A program made the position numbers and the translations under genes. The notes under the pieces were generated by a model. It saw only the letters and a program-made list of their open reading frames with translations, had not been told where the DNA came from and searched no databases. From DVEG01 sp964405435 (lineage in GTDB: Bacteria > Cyanobacteriota > Cyanobacteriia > Cyanobacteriales > Oscillatoriaceae), in NCBI GenBank assembly GCA_964405435.1, contig CAYOOD010000020.1, positions 1 to 64,000 on the forward strand: DNA of 64,000 bases. The letters are read 5' to 3'. How positions within the stretch are numbered: position 1 is the first letter of the stretch; every line of letters begins with the position of its first letter. Of this stretch, positions 17,118 through 26,600 are shown piece after piece.

Positions 17118-17137
17118 ATCCGGAATTTAAGAAGGCG

Positions 17138-17213
17138 TGTAGGGGCGAAGAAGAAAGCGCGAAAAATCTATCGGTTTTTTGTCAATCTCCAAACGCAAAT
17201 GCTTCGCCCAGCC
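17138..17213. repeat. Palindromic MITE-like repeat, copy B (inverted, degenerate)
   Basis: Left end TGTAGGGGCGAAG and right end ATGCTTCGCCC match the ends of copy A. The centre AATCTATCGGTT...GTCAAT is the reverse complement of copy A's centre, so the two copies are inverted relative to each other. The arms are less well conserved here. Confidence 0.6.
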
Positions 17214-17237
17214 ACAACGATAAAAGTCTCGCTGTGA

Positions 17238-17281
17238 GAGCGCTTTAGCGATCGCTACGAACCAGCAGCGCTAAAGCGCTC
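17238..17281. repeat. 13-bp inverted repeat in the methyltransferase spacer
   Basis: GAGCGCTTTAGCG (17238-17250) is exactly complementary to 17269-17281, with an 18-base loop. It lies between the two methyltransferase genes and is followed by CACTACGAACAATTTTTT. It could fold in RNA or be another dispersed palindrome; its CACTACGAAC tail resembles units of the tandem repeat at 19772-19890. Confidence 0.55.
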
Positions 17282-17334
17282 ACTACGAACAATTTTTTGC
17301 TATAATTTTACCAGTCTAAAAAAATAACCTCGCC

Positions 17335-18375
17335 GTGAACCTTGACAACAATCCTATCCCCTTAAATCATATCTTTCTGGGAGATTGCCGAAAACTCCTC
17401 GCGCAACTTCCCGATGAAAGTATTGACTTAGTGGTTTCCTCACCGCCCTACAACCTAGGCAAAGAATACGAAGCCAGACGAGCTTTAGAGATTTATCTGG
17501 AAGAACAAACTCTCGTACTGCGCGAGTGCAGCCGCATTCTCAAAAAAACTGGCTCGCTATTTTGGCAAGTCGGCGCATTTTCCGACAGGGGGATGCTGAT
17601 TCCCCTGGATATTCGCTTCTTTCCGATTTTAGAAGCTTGCGGCTTGATTCCGCGCAACCGGATTGTCTGGGCGAGGCAGCACGGGCTGCACGCTCAAAAG
17701 AAATTCTCTTGCCGTCACGAAACGATTCTCTGGTTTACGAAATCTGAAAGTTACACGTTTAACCTCGATGCGATTCGGGTGCCGCAGAAGTATCAGAACA
17801 AGAAACATTACCGAGGAACGAGAAAAGGCGAGCTTTCTTGCAATCCAGACGGAAAGAATCCCGGCGATATCTGGCTATTTCGCAATGTCAAGCACAATCA
17901 CGAGGAGCAAACGATTCATCCCTGCCAATTTCCAGAAGATTTGATTGCGAGAATTGTTTTAGCAACGACGAATAAAGGCGAGGTGGTATTCGATCCGTAC
18001 ATGGGAGCCGGCACGGTGGCAGTGGTGGCGAGAGAGTGCGATCGCTCTTTTATCGGCGCAGAATTAGAGCAAAAATATTATAATGTGGCGCTGCGGCGTC
18101 TGAGTGGCGAACCCGACGAGAATAACTGTTTCCCCAATTTAAAAACATTGCGGGAATATGTAGAAAGAACGGGGGAACCTATTGAGAAATTTAGATTTGA
18201 CGTGCAAGTCGGAGAAAGAGCGACAGAACGCAGAAAGGCGAAGATATATCCCGAAGAATATCACTTGCAGGAATTAGAAGAACGCTTGCTTTATGAAGAG
18301 GCGGCGTTTGCGTGCGATCGCCGTGGCGAGGAGCGCCCCGTCGATGCTAAGCTCAACGGCAAGGGCAAAAAATAA
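17335..18375 (+). CDS. Site-specific DNA methyltransferase, amino-methylating (m4C or m6A)
   Basis: This is a beta-class N4-cytosine/N6-adenine methyltransferase. Motif IV SSPPYN comes first (about residues 38-43) and the SAM-binding motif FDPYMGAGT lies near the C-terminal third, the permuted order of the beta group. An S-PPY motif IV is most often seen in N4-cytosine enzymes but does not settle the base. It starts with GTG at 17335. The C-terminal ~70 residues are charged and variable. It is downstream of the C5 methyltransferase on the same strand, separated by about 215 bases of repeats, and has no endonuclease partner. One known cyanobacterial precedent is an orphan GGCC m4C enzyme; equivalence is only a possibility. 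Confidence 0.87.
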   Translation: MNLDNNPIPLNHIFLGDCRKLLAQLPDESIDLVVSSPPYNLGKEYEARRALEIYLEEQTLVLRECSRILKKTGSLFWQVGAFSDRGMLIPLDIRFFPILEACGLIPRNRIVWARQHGLHAQKKFSCRHETILWFTKSESYTFNLDAIRVPQKYQNKKHYRGTRKGELSCNPDGKNPGDIWLFRNVKHNHEEQTIHPCQFPEDLIARIVLATTNKGEVVFDPYMGAGTVAVVARECDRSFIGAELEQKYYNVALRRLSGEPDENNCFPNLKTLREYVERTGEPIEKFRFDVQVGERATERRKAKIYPEEYHLQELEERLLYEEAAFACDRRGEERPVDAKLNGKGKK

Positions 18376-18482
18376 CAGGCGATCGCGCTTCGATCGGACA
18401 CCTCCCGCCCCGAGGGACGGATGCGCGATACCATATTTCTGTAAATTGGCACAAACACCACAGAGGAGCTGGGGAAACACTC

Positions 18483-19763
18483 GTGCTCGATCTAAAGCAA
18501 ATCCGGGAAAATCCACAAGCAATACAGCAGCGCCTGAACCGGCGCGGCGGCAACTACGACGTGCAGCCGATTTTGGATCTCGACGGGCAGCAGCGGGAAC
18601 TGGAGAAGGATCGCTCCAACCTCCAAGCTCGCAGCAACGAAATTGGCAAACTCGTCGGGCAAAAAATGAAAGCGGGTGCCAAACCCGACGATCCTGAAAT
18701 TCTCGCCCTCAAGGAAGAGGGCAACCAAATCAAAACCCAACTGAGCGAACTGGAACCCCAGGAAAAAAACCTCAAAGCTCAGATAGAAGACTTGCTGCGC
18801 AACCTCCCCAACTTGCCCAGCGATTCCACCCCCGTCGGCAAGGATGAAACGGAAAACGTGGAAGTGCGCCGCTGGGGCGACGAGTACATTCCCCAATCCG
18901 ACGGCATTCTCCCCCACTGGGAAATCGGGGAAAAACTCGGCATTCTCAATTTCGAGCGCTCCGTCAAAATCGCTCAGAGTCGCTTTGTCACCCTGCTCGG
19001 CGCGGGTGCCGCCCTGGAGCGGGCGCTGATTAACTTCATGCTCGACACGCAGATTCGCGCCGGCTATGTGGAAGTCATGCCGCCGGTTTTGATTAACACC
19101 GACTCCCTCACCGGCACGGGGCAGTTGCCCAAATTTGCCGAAGAAAGCTTCAAGTGCGCTGAAGATGATTTGTGGCTGGCTCCGACTGCCGAGGTGCCGG
19201 TGACGAATTTTTACCGGGGCGAAATTCTTGCGGCAGAGGATTTGCCCATCTACCACTGCGCCTATACCCCCTGCTTCCGCCGCGAAGCGGGCAGCTACGG
19301 CAAGGATACGCGGGGGCTCATCCGCTTGCACCAATTTAATAAAGTCGAACTGGTGAAATTCGTCCACCCCAGTACCTCTGAGGAGGAGCATCAAGCTCTC
19401 GTGCGCAACGCTGAGGCGATTTTGCAAGGGCTGAAGCTGCCCTATCGCGTCATCGAGCTGTGTACGGGCGATTTGGGCTTTGGGGCGGCGCGGTGCTACG
19501 ACTTAGAAGTGTGGCTCCCTTCTGCCGGGAAATACCGCGAGATTTCTAGCTGCTCGAATTTTGGCGATTTTCAGGCGCGCCGTGCCAATATTCGCTTTAA
19601 GGAAGCTGGGAAGAAGGGGACGCAGTTCGTGCATACTCTAAATGGTTCCGGTTTGGCGATCGGGCGGACGATGGCGGCGGTTCTGGAAAATTACCAGCAG
19701 CCTGACGGCACGATTCGCATCCCGGAGGTGCTGCAGCCTTATTTGGGGCGCGAGGTGCTCTGA
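18483..19763 (+). CDS. serS: Seryl-tRNA synthetase
   Basis: SerS charges tRNA-Ser. It is a class II synthetase of normal length (426 aa). The N-terminal 100 residues form the expected long helical arm, seen as a heptad-rich charged stretch from residue 25 to 105. The catalytic domain carries motif 2 (FRREAGSYGKDTRGLIRLHQF) and motif 3 (LNGSGLAIGRTMAAVLENYQ). It starts with GTG at 18483, preceded by an AGAGGAGC ribosome-binding site. The gene is followed by a four-unit tandem repeat (19772-19890) and then rseP. Confidence 0.97.
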   Translation: MLDLKQIRENPQAIQQRLNRRGGNYDVQPILDLDGQQRELEKDRSNLQARSNEIGKLVGQKMKAGAKPDDPEILALKEEGNQIKTQLSELEPQEKNLKAQIEDLLRNLPNLPSDSTPVGKDETENVEVRRWGDEYIPQSDGILPHWEIGEKLGILNFERSVKIAQSRFVTLLGAGAALERALINFMLDTQIRAGYVEVMPPVLINTDSLTGTGQLPKFAEESFKCAEDDLWLAPTAEVPVTNFYRGEILAAEDLPIYHCAYTPCFRREAGSYGKDTRGLIRLHQFNKVELVKFVHPSTSEEEHQALVRNAEAILQGLKLPYRVIELCTGDLGFGAARCYDLEVWLPSAGKYREISSCSNFGDFQARRANIRFKEAGKKGTQFVHTLNGSGLAIGRTMAAVLENYQQPDGTIRIPEVLQPYLGREVL

Positions 19764-19771
19764 GGCGCGTT

Positions 19772-19890
19772 AAGAGGAGGGCTCAAGCCCTGTACGGATG
19801 AAGAGGGGGGCTGAAGCCCTGTACGGACGAAGAGGAGGGCTCAAGCCCTCACTGCGAACGAAGAGGAGGGCTCAAGCCCTCACTGCGAAC
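19772..19890. repeat. Four-unit tandem repeat of 29-31 bp
   Basis: Units start at 19772, 19801, 19830 and 19861. Each begins AAGAGG and carries the self-complementary core GGGCTCAAGCCC (unit 2 has one change). Units 1-2 end in a TGTACGGA-type tail and units 3-4 in CACTGCGAAC. There are no spacers between the units, so this is not a CRISPR array. It lies between serS and rseP and could form a set of small hairpins in a read-through transcript. Confidence 0.8.
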
Positions 19891-19967
19891 AGAATGAGTC
19901 ACAATAAGGAAAGGCTCGATGGTATCGAGTCTGAGGATCTATAGCAGAGTTTAACTGGAATTATTTC

Positions 19968-21065
19968 ATGTCTGTTTTGGCAGTTTTGCAGGCGATCGCA
20001 GTTCTGGCGCTCCTGATTGTGGTACACGAACTCGGCCACTTCATGGCAGCTCGGCTGCAGGGAATTCACGTCAATCGCTTCTCGATCGGATTTGGGCCTG
20101 TTTTGTGGAAATACCAAGGGCCAGAAACCGAATACGCGCTTCGGGGCTTTCCCTTGGGGGGCTTTGTCGGCTTCCCCGACGACGATCCGGACAGCGAGAT
20201 CCCGCCCAACGACCCGAATTTACTGCGGAATCGTCCCATTTTCGACCGGGCGATCGTCATCAGTGCCGGCGTGATCGCGAATTTGGTCTTTGCCTACCTG
20301 CTGCTCGTGTCGCAGGTGGGCATCGTCGGCATCCCTACATCCAGCCTGCCCGGAGTCGTCATTCCCGAAATCGTCTCGCAAACCAGTTCGGCGGCGCTGC
20401 AGGCAGGAATTCAACCCAAAGACGTGATTTTAGCGGTGAACAGTAAAGATCTGGGTTACGCCCCCAGCGCCATCACCACTTTAAAGAAAGAGATTGAATC
20501 CCATCCCAACGAATCTCTGAACCTGACGGTACAGCGGGGCTCGCGCACTCTGGATATCGCCGTCACGCCGCAACCGGGAGAAGACGGCAAAGGCAAAATC
20601 GGCGTGGGATTGGCTCCGAACGGCGAAATCGTGCGGCAGCGAGTCGGCAGTATTGTCACCGCGTTTAGCGAGGGAGCTAAAGAGTTTCAGCGCCTCGCCA
20701 CCTTAACCGCTCAGGGCTTCGGGCAATTGATCGCGAACTTCAGCGAAACCGCCGAGCAAGTCGCAGGGCCGGTTAAAATTGTCGCGATCGGTGCCAATAT
20801 CGCCCAGTCGGATGCTGCCAGTTTATTTGAATTTGCGGCCCTCATCAGTATCAACCTCGCCCTGATCAATATCTTGCCCTTACCCGCTCTCGATGGCGGG
20901 CAACTGGCTTTTCTGCTCGTAGAAGGGCTGCGCGGCAAACCCCTGCCTACCCACATTCAAGATGGCGTCATGCAGACGGGCTTGATGTTAATTTTGGGTT
21001 TGGGTATTTTTCTGATTATCCGCGATACCAGCCAACTGCCAGCAATTCAGCAGTTATTTCAGTAG
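19968..21065 (+). CDS. rseP: Site-2 intramembrane metalloprotease
   Basis: This zinc protease cleaves membrane-bound regulators within the membrane (RseP/S2P family). The active-site HELGH is at residues 20-24 in the first transmembrane helix and the third zinc ligand is in LPLPALDGGQ near residue 308. A single PDZ domain lies between (about 125-205). The final helix is ILGLGIFLII. The length of 365 is typical for bacterial one-PDZ members. The start ATG immediately precedes the first helix. In cyanobacteria these proteases act on anti-sigma factors and other membrane proteins; the substrate here is unknown. Confidence 0.95.
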   Translation: MSVLAVLQAIAVLALLIVVHELGHFMAARLQGIHVNRFSIGFGPVLWKYQGPETEYALRGFPLGGFVGFPDDDPDSEIPPNDPNLLRNRPIFDRAIVISAGVIANLVFAYLLLVSQVGIVGIPTSSLPGVVIPEIVSQTSSAALQAGIQPKDVILAVNSKDLGYAPSAITTLKKEIESHPNESLNLTVQRGSRTLDIAVTPQPGEDGKGKIGVGLAPNGEIVRQRVGSIVTAFSEGAKEFQRLATLTAQGFGQLIANFSETAEQVAGPVKIVAIGANIAQSDAASLFEFAALISINLALINILPLPALDGGQLAFLLVEGLRGKPLPTHIQDGVMQTGLMLILGLGIFLIIRDTSQLPAIQQLFQ

Positions 21066-21091
21066 TTTAAGTCGCTCCTAACAGTTAAGAA

Positions 21092-21217
21092 AATTGGGAA
21101 TTGGGAATTGGGAATTGGGAATTGGGAATTGGTTAATTTCTATTCATTTTATTCGCTCGATCCCCATGCCCCATACCCCATACCCCATACCCCATACCCC
21201 ATGCCCCATGCCCCATG
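21092..21217. repeat. Two heptamer tandem arrays (AATTGGG and CCCCATR)
   Basis: Five exact copies of AATTGGG run from 21092 to 21126, with a partial sixth. Eight copies of CCCCATA/CCCCATG run from 21162 to 21217. Both are short tandemly repeated repetitive elements of the type common in filamentous cyanobacteria. They fill the spacer between rseP and nth and create a falsely extended N-terminus for nth. Confidence 0.9.
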
Positions 21218-21224
21218 CCCGCCA

Positions 21225-21911
21225 ATGAACATCACGCGCAAATGGTCTTCTAAACAGCAGCGGGCGTTAGAAATTTTGATTCGCCTGAAGCGCCTGTATC
21301 CAGACGCTACCTGCACGCTCAACTACTCGACGCCCGTGCAGTTGCTCGTGGCAACGATTTTATCTGCCCAATGCACTGACGAGCGGGTGAATCAAGTAAC
21401 GCCGACTTTGTTCAGCCGCTTTCCCGATGCCGGTGCGATCGCTTCTGCCGACATTGCAGAACTCGAAAATCTCGTCCGCTCCACCGGCTTCTACCGCAAC
21501 AAGGCGAAAAATATTCAAGGCGCTTGCCGTCAAATCGTCGAAAAACACAAAGGTAAAGTGCCGCAGCGGATGGAACTGCTCCTCGAACTGCCTGGAGTCG
21601 CCAGAAAAACAGCGAATGTCGTTCTCGCCCACGCCTTTGGCATCAATCAGGGCGTCACCGTCGATACCCACGTCAAGCGCCTCAGCAATCGCTTGGGCTT
21701 GACGGAACACACCGATCCCATCCGCATCGAGCGAGATTTAATCCGACTCTTGCCTCAAGAAGACTGGGAAAATTGGTCGATTCGGCTGATTTATCACGGG
21801 CGGGCGGTTTGCACGGCGAAAAAACCCGCCTGCCACGCTTGCGCCCTGGCTGATTTGTGCCCCTCTGCCGCGATCGCCGCTACTCCAGTGCCCGAGTTAA
21901 CGATTCAGTGA
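21225..21911 (+). CDS. nth: Endonuclease III
   Basis: Nth is a bifunctional DNA glycosylase/AP-lyase that removes oxidised pyrimidines. The helix-hairpin-helix LELPGVARKTANVV contains the catalytic Lys, and VDTHVKRLSNRLG holds the catalytic Asp. The C-terminus has the 4Fe-4S pattern Cys-x6-Cys-x2-Cys-x5-Cys. The ATG at 21225 (MNITRKWSSKQQRAL) is the family's natural start; the longer open frame from 21108 translates heptamer repeats and is rejected. Protein length from this start is 228 residues. Confidence 0.96.
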   Translation: MNITRKWSSKQQRALEILIRLKRLYPDATCTLNYSTPVQLLVATILSAQCTDERVNQVTPTLFSRFPDAGAIASADIAELENLVRSTGFYRNKAKNIQGACRQIVEKHKGKVPQRMELLLELPGVARKTANVVLAHAFGINQGVTVDTHVKRLSNRLGLTEHTDPIRIERDLIRLLPQEDWENWSIRLIYHGRAVCTAKKPACHACALADLCPSAAIAATPVPELTIQ

Positions 21912-22145
21912 AAGGTGAGGGATGATTTTTGCACGTTAAAAATAAATATATGATTAGGAGCAATGCAGGTCTTTATCTATAAAGTTTCTTTTAGCTAACT
22001 TGCATTTAACCTGCATTTTTACCTGAGAAGGAAAAATTGGCACCCTCTCCCCACTCTCCCACTCTCCCCCCTCTCCCCTTCCCCCAAAGCCAAACAATAA
22101 GATAGAATGTAAGATGCTGTCTTTTTTGGGATCTGAGAATTATTC

Positions 22146-22448
22146 ATGGCTAAAAAGAGCATGATCGAGCGGGAGAAGAGACGCCGCAAGCTGATCGACA
22201 AGTACGCTCAGAAGCGGGAAGACTTAAAAGAAGAGTTTGCCGCCGCTGAAACGCTCGACGAAAAAATTGCGATCCACCGCCAGATACAGCAGCTCCCCCG
22301 CAACAGCGCTCCCAGTCGCCTGCGCAACCGCTGCTGGCTGACGGGGCGTCCGAGAGGCTACTACCGCGACTTTGGCTTGTCTCGCAACGTGATTCGAGAA
22401 ATGGCCCACCAAGGGCTGCTCCCTGGCGTGGTCAAGTCTAGCTGGTAG
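22146..22448 (+). CDS. rpsN: 30S ribosomal protein S14
   Basis: S14 binds 16S rRNA in the head of the small subunit. At 100 residues this is the long, zinc-free form used in cyanobacteria, recognisable by MAKKSMIEREKRR, the core PRNSAPSRLRNRCWLTGRPRG and the ending GLLPGVVKSSW. It lacks the CxxC pairs of the short zinc-dependent form. It is a stand-alone gene, as in other cyanobacteria, where rpsN lies outside the main ribosomal operon. It converges with the gene at 22478. Confidence 0.97.
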   Translation: MAKKSMIEREKRRRKLIDKYAQKREDLKEEFAAAETLDEKIAIHRQIQQLPRNSAPSRLRNRCWLTGRPRGYYRDFGLSRNVIREMAHQGLLPGVVKSSW

Positions 22449-22477
22449 CAACCGTCCAGTCGCGTCCTCGTTCATCG

Positions 22478-22807
22478 CTATCGACCGCAGCAGCGTTCTA
22501 TTCCCATCCGGTCCATCAGCAAGTCGCTGACTGCATTGGCAACGACAAATTCGCTGTAGAAGCTCTTGGAAAAGTCAAACGCCTGCAGCTCAGTTACGAT
22601 AGCGATAACGATTTCGCCCAAGTCATTCTCGCCTTCCATCCGCTGTCGGAAATAGACTTGGGCTGCCTGTCTGGCAATCTGCTCGTTGACTGGCTCCGGG
22701 ATGTACTGTTGGTCGAGCCAGCGGTGCAGGGCATTTTGCAGCCATTCGCTCTCCTCACAGAGATCTCTGGCAGGGGGGAGGGTGACGGGGGGGATGGGCT
22801 CGGACAT
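22478..22807 (-). CDS. Small acidic hypothetical protein (109 aa)
   Basis: This short protein begins MSEPIPPVTLPPARDLCEES. Its predicted helices include a WLDQQYIPEPVNEQIARQA stretch and the region DLGEIVIAIVTELQAFDFS, followed by a Phe/Val-rich part and a CCGR ending. No membrane segment or known motif is visible. I recognise it only as the kind of conserved small protein found in cyanobacteria. I prefer the ATG at 22807; the frame extends to a TTG at 22834. It is single, convergent with rpsN and divergent from aat. Confidence 0.7.
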   Translation of the reverse strand: MSEPIPPVTLPPARDLCEESEWLQNALHRWLDQQYIPEPVNEQIARQAAQVYFRQRMEGENDLGEIVIAIVTELQAFDFSKSFYSEFVVANAVSDLLMDRMGIERCCGR

Positions 22808-23016
22808 AAAATTCTCGCGGCAGGAATTTTTCAATATGTTAAGTGAAGGCGATCGCCCTGAACAGTAGCAACCCGGTTCGATAATAGATTTTTATGGGAT
22901 TTGGGAGCGTTTGGGGCCGCCAAGCAGCGCTCTCGCCTGATGAGAAAAGTGTTAAAAATTATAAAATACAGTCAAAGGATCGGGCAACCGATCGATATTT
23001 TTGCCGAGCTGAGGGG

Positions 23017-23595
23017 ATGAAATTTGACATTCCAGCCATAATCCAGGGGTACGCCCGAGGCTACTTCCTGATGTCCAATGACGGGGAAGAGAGTTTGGAG
23101 TGGTATTCCAGCCGGGAGCGAGCGCTGATTCCCCTCGACGATCGCTTTCGCTACCCGCGATCGCTGCAGCGCTCCCTCAATCAAGAACGCTTCAGCGTCG
23201 CCGTCAACCGCGACTTCAAAGCTGTCGTCGAGGGGTGTGCCAACCGGGAAACCACCTGGATTTCCCCGATGTTAAAAGAAATTTACTGGGAATTGTACAA
23301 AACTGGATGGGCATATAGTTTTGAAACGTGGCAGGGAGACGAACTCGCGGGCGGAATTTTAGGGCTTGTTATCGGGGGAGCTTTTATCGGGGAGTCGATG
23401 TTTTACCGGATTCCCGAAGGCTCGAAAGTGGCGATGGTGAAATTAGTGGAAAGATTGCGATCGCGCCAATTTGTTTTTTTTGACGCGCAAATGAACAATC
23501 CCCATCTAGAGCGTTTCGGGGCGTACATTGTCGAGCGTAGGGAGTATCAAGCCCTGCTCCAAAAAGCCTTGCAGCGCCGCTGTTCCCTAGAGTGA
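23017..23595 (+). CDS. aat: Leucyl/phenylalanyl-tRNA-protein transferase
   Basis: Aat adds Leu or Phe to proteins with N-terminal Arg or Lys, marking them for ClpS/ClpAP degradation (N-end rule). The hallmark ILGLVIGGAFIGESMFY is present, followed by the AQMNNPHLERFGA block. From the ATG at 23017 (MKFDIPAIIQGYARGYF) the protein is 192 residues, the usual size of the cyanobacterial form. GAGGGG just before this ATG is a good ribosome-binding site, whereas the 41 upstream codons of the longer frame have no family counterpart. It ends 33 bases from the end of the convergent cyclase gene. Confidence 0.93.
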   Translation: MKFDIPAIIQGYARGYFLMSNDGEESLEWYSSRERALIPLDDRFRYPRSLQRSLNQERFSVAVNRDFKAVVEGCANRETTWISPMLKEIYWELYKTGWAYSFETWQGDELAGGILGLVIGGAFIGESMFYRIPEGSKVAMVKLVERLRSRQFVFFDAQMNNPHLERFGAYIVERREYQALLQKALQRRCSLE

Positions 23596-23628
23596 AGCGC
23601 GATCGGGAGCGGTTTTGAATAGGCTCGC

Positions 23629-26600
23629 TCAAAGCAAATCCACCAGCCAATAGGTTTCCATTTCTCCTTTCCCCTTGACTTTAATCCTTCCGCGCTTCTC
23701 AAATTGATATTTATCCTTGAGGCGCTCGTAGGTGGCGGCAGTCACCTGAATCTTTCCCGGTTGCCCGGAGGATTCCATGCGCGAGGCAACATTGACGGCA
23801 TCTCCCCACAAATCATAAATAAATTTTTTCGTGCCAATCACGCCGGCGACAACGACGCCCGTATTAATCCCGATGCGGATTTGCAGGTTCTCGCCGCGTT
23901 GAGATCGGAAGCGAGCGAGCGCTGAGAGCATCGCCAGAGCCATTTGCGCGATCGCCTCGGCATGATCGGTTCTCGGTAAGGGCAAGCCAGCAGCCACCAT
24001 ATAAGCATCGCCGATCGTCTTAATTTTTTCCAACCCTAATTGTTCCGCGAGGTGGTCAAAAGTCGAAAAAATATCATTGAGTAAATTCACCAATTCAATC
24101 GGCATCAAGCGAACCGAAAGGGGCGTAAATCCCACAATATCGGCAAACAAAATCGTCACTTCATTGAACTGTTGCGCGATCGCCCCCGTATTCTCTTTGA
24201 GCTGAGTTGCGATCGCCTCTGGCAAAATATTCAGCAATAACTGTTCTGACTTTTCTCGCTCTAACCGAAGCGCTTCCTCGGCTTCGACGCGGTAGGTAAT
24301 ATCCCGCGCCACCAGAATCGCCGTTTCTTCCGACAGGGGAGAAATCGTCTCGACAAACCAAACCTCTTTGCCGCGAATGGGCAGAGAATATTCAATTTCG
24401 ACCGTTTTCTGGCTGGAAACAGCCTTGAGGATGCCCTGGAGAATCAAATCGGCTTGCGATCGCGGCAAAGACTCGTGAATGTGCCGCCCAATCAATTCGG
24501 CTGCTGGTTTGTACAAAGCGTTCGTATTCGTTGGCATCACGTTCAGGCAGCGTCCAGAAGCATTGCGCACAACCACCACATCCGTCATCGCCGCAAACAG
24601 GGCATTCATTTCTGCTTGCACTTTTTTCTGCTGCAGCACCGTGCCCGACTGAGCCGCCACGGCTTTGACTAATTCGCTCAACCGCTTGTCTTCCGGGCGG
24701 GTTGAGCGGGTAAAAAATATCAAAACCGCCAACACTGGCGAGGCAGAACTGAGCAAGTAACTGGATGATTCCTCTGCCTGCTGTCGTTCGTTTCCGAGCG
24801 GGACGATCGGGACGGCAAATGCAGCTTTTAAACCGCACTGCGTCGCTAGTTCCAGTCTCAAGAGAACGTCCTCTATGTCGGCGAACTCGGTAATCCACTG
24901 CGACTGTTGGCTTGCCCAGACTTGTCCCGGAATTTCTTCTCCCGGAAGGAAAGTGAGGGCTTCGCTGTATTCTCGAAATCGCTCGATATCGGCGAGGATT
25001 GTGGAGTCAACTCGCCATTGCTGACAGTACCAGCGGGGGCTGCAGGTTAGGGCTGATTCGTCAGTTGTAGGAATCCAGGCTTCGCCGTACATCCAGTTGG
25101 TTGTTTCGCAAATTTGCTGCAAGGCAACTTCTATAGCGGTCTCGAAATCGGGAGCGCCGCTGATGGCTTGCCCGATGGTGAGCAGGAGTCGCACTTCTTC
25201 TTCGGCTTGTTTGCGATCGCTGATATCTTGATGCGATCCCACCATGCGCACGGGTTCGCCGCTTTCGTTCCACTGCACTTGTCCCCGCGCTAAAATCCAC
25301 TTGTAGCTGCCGTCTTGGCAGCGGTTGCGATATTCGACGTTGTACTGCGGCGTTTCCCGCCGCAGATGCGCTTGCAGGGCACCGAGCGTCGCCTGCATGT
25401 CCTCTGGATGGATCATAGAACGCCACGTCTCGAAGCTGTAGGGGAGTTCTCCTTCGGCATAACCGATCATTTCTAGCAGGCGCGGTGAAGCAAATGCTTC
25501 CCCGGTGAGGATATTCCAGTCAAAAATCCCGTCTCCAGTGGCGCGCAGGGCTAGCTGCCAGCGTTCTTCACTCTGGTGCAAGGCAATTTCGGCTCGTTTG
25601 CGATCGGTAATATCTGTAATCAAGCCTTCTAAATACAGCAATTCTCCATTCGGAGCGAAAATTCCCTGCCCTTGCTCCCACACCCATTTCTCATCCCCGT
25701 TTGCTGCAATAATTCGGTAGGTCATCTCGAAGGGGCGGCGGTTCGCGATCGCCACTTGTACCTGCTTCCAGATGTTTTCTCGGTCTTCTGGGTGAATCAA
25801 GTCCGTGTAAGAGATGCTTTTTTTCCCGATCAATTCCTCGGCGCGATACCCCGTCAATTTGTAACAGCCTTCGCTGACAAACAGCATTGTCCACTCCGGC
25901 TCATTTTGACAGCGGTAGGCGATTCCGGGAATGTTGCTCATCAGCGTTGCTAGAGTGCGCTGGCTCTCTGCTAGGGCTGATTCAGTCTGTTTGCGTTCTC
26001 GCGCTTCTATCGCCAAGGCTACTAAGTCAGCGAGCGATCGCGCGAAATTCAAATCTTCTGCCGTCCAGTGACGTGAGGCTCCGACGTGTTCCAAACAGAT
26101 TACCCCTGCCGTTCTTCCCTTGATTCTGATGGGAATATCCAGCATGGAGCTGATGCCTAATGGGGTCAAATAGGACTGAGAAAATTCTCGCGTTCTCGGG
26201 TCGGTATGGGCATCGTCTGCGGCAATCGGTTCGTCTTGTTCCAGGGCTCGAAAATACCCTGGATAGTCGCTTTCTACCAGTTCCATCCCTTCGCTGTGTT
26301 GGTTGCTCCTCTGCTCGAAGAGATCGAGGCACTGAATTTTACTCTTCGTCGCATCGTACAGCCACACGCTGGCGCGTTCGACGTTAATATTTTTTATACT
26401 GGCTTCTGTAATTTCTTCTAAGGCGATTTTTAAATCCCCCTCGTGCAGGGCTGGATTTTTCGCTAATTGGGCTAAAACTCGGTTGTGTTGGCGCAGCTTG
26501 GCAGAGCGCTCTCTCTCCGCTGTTTCTGCTCGTTTTCGCGCTTCGATTTCTCTTTCGAGCTGTGTTGTTCGCTCCTGCACTACCGTTCGCTGGCGCGCGA

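Noticed and set aside
18492..19427. 311-codon open frame on the minus strand
   Set aside because: It is antisense to serS, with no domain features of its own.
19772..19890. Possible CRISPR array
   Set aside because: Units follow each other with no spacers and no cas genes are present; it is a simple tandem repeat.
21092..21217. Possible CRISPR or coding sequence
   Set aside because: It consists of pure heptamer arrays without spacers; the coding appearance comes from the repeats.
21108..21224. N-terminal extension of nth (39 codons)
   Set aside because: It translates heptamer repeats and has no counterpart in the family. ATG at 21225 is the natural start.
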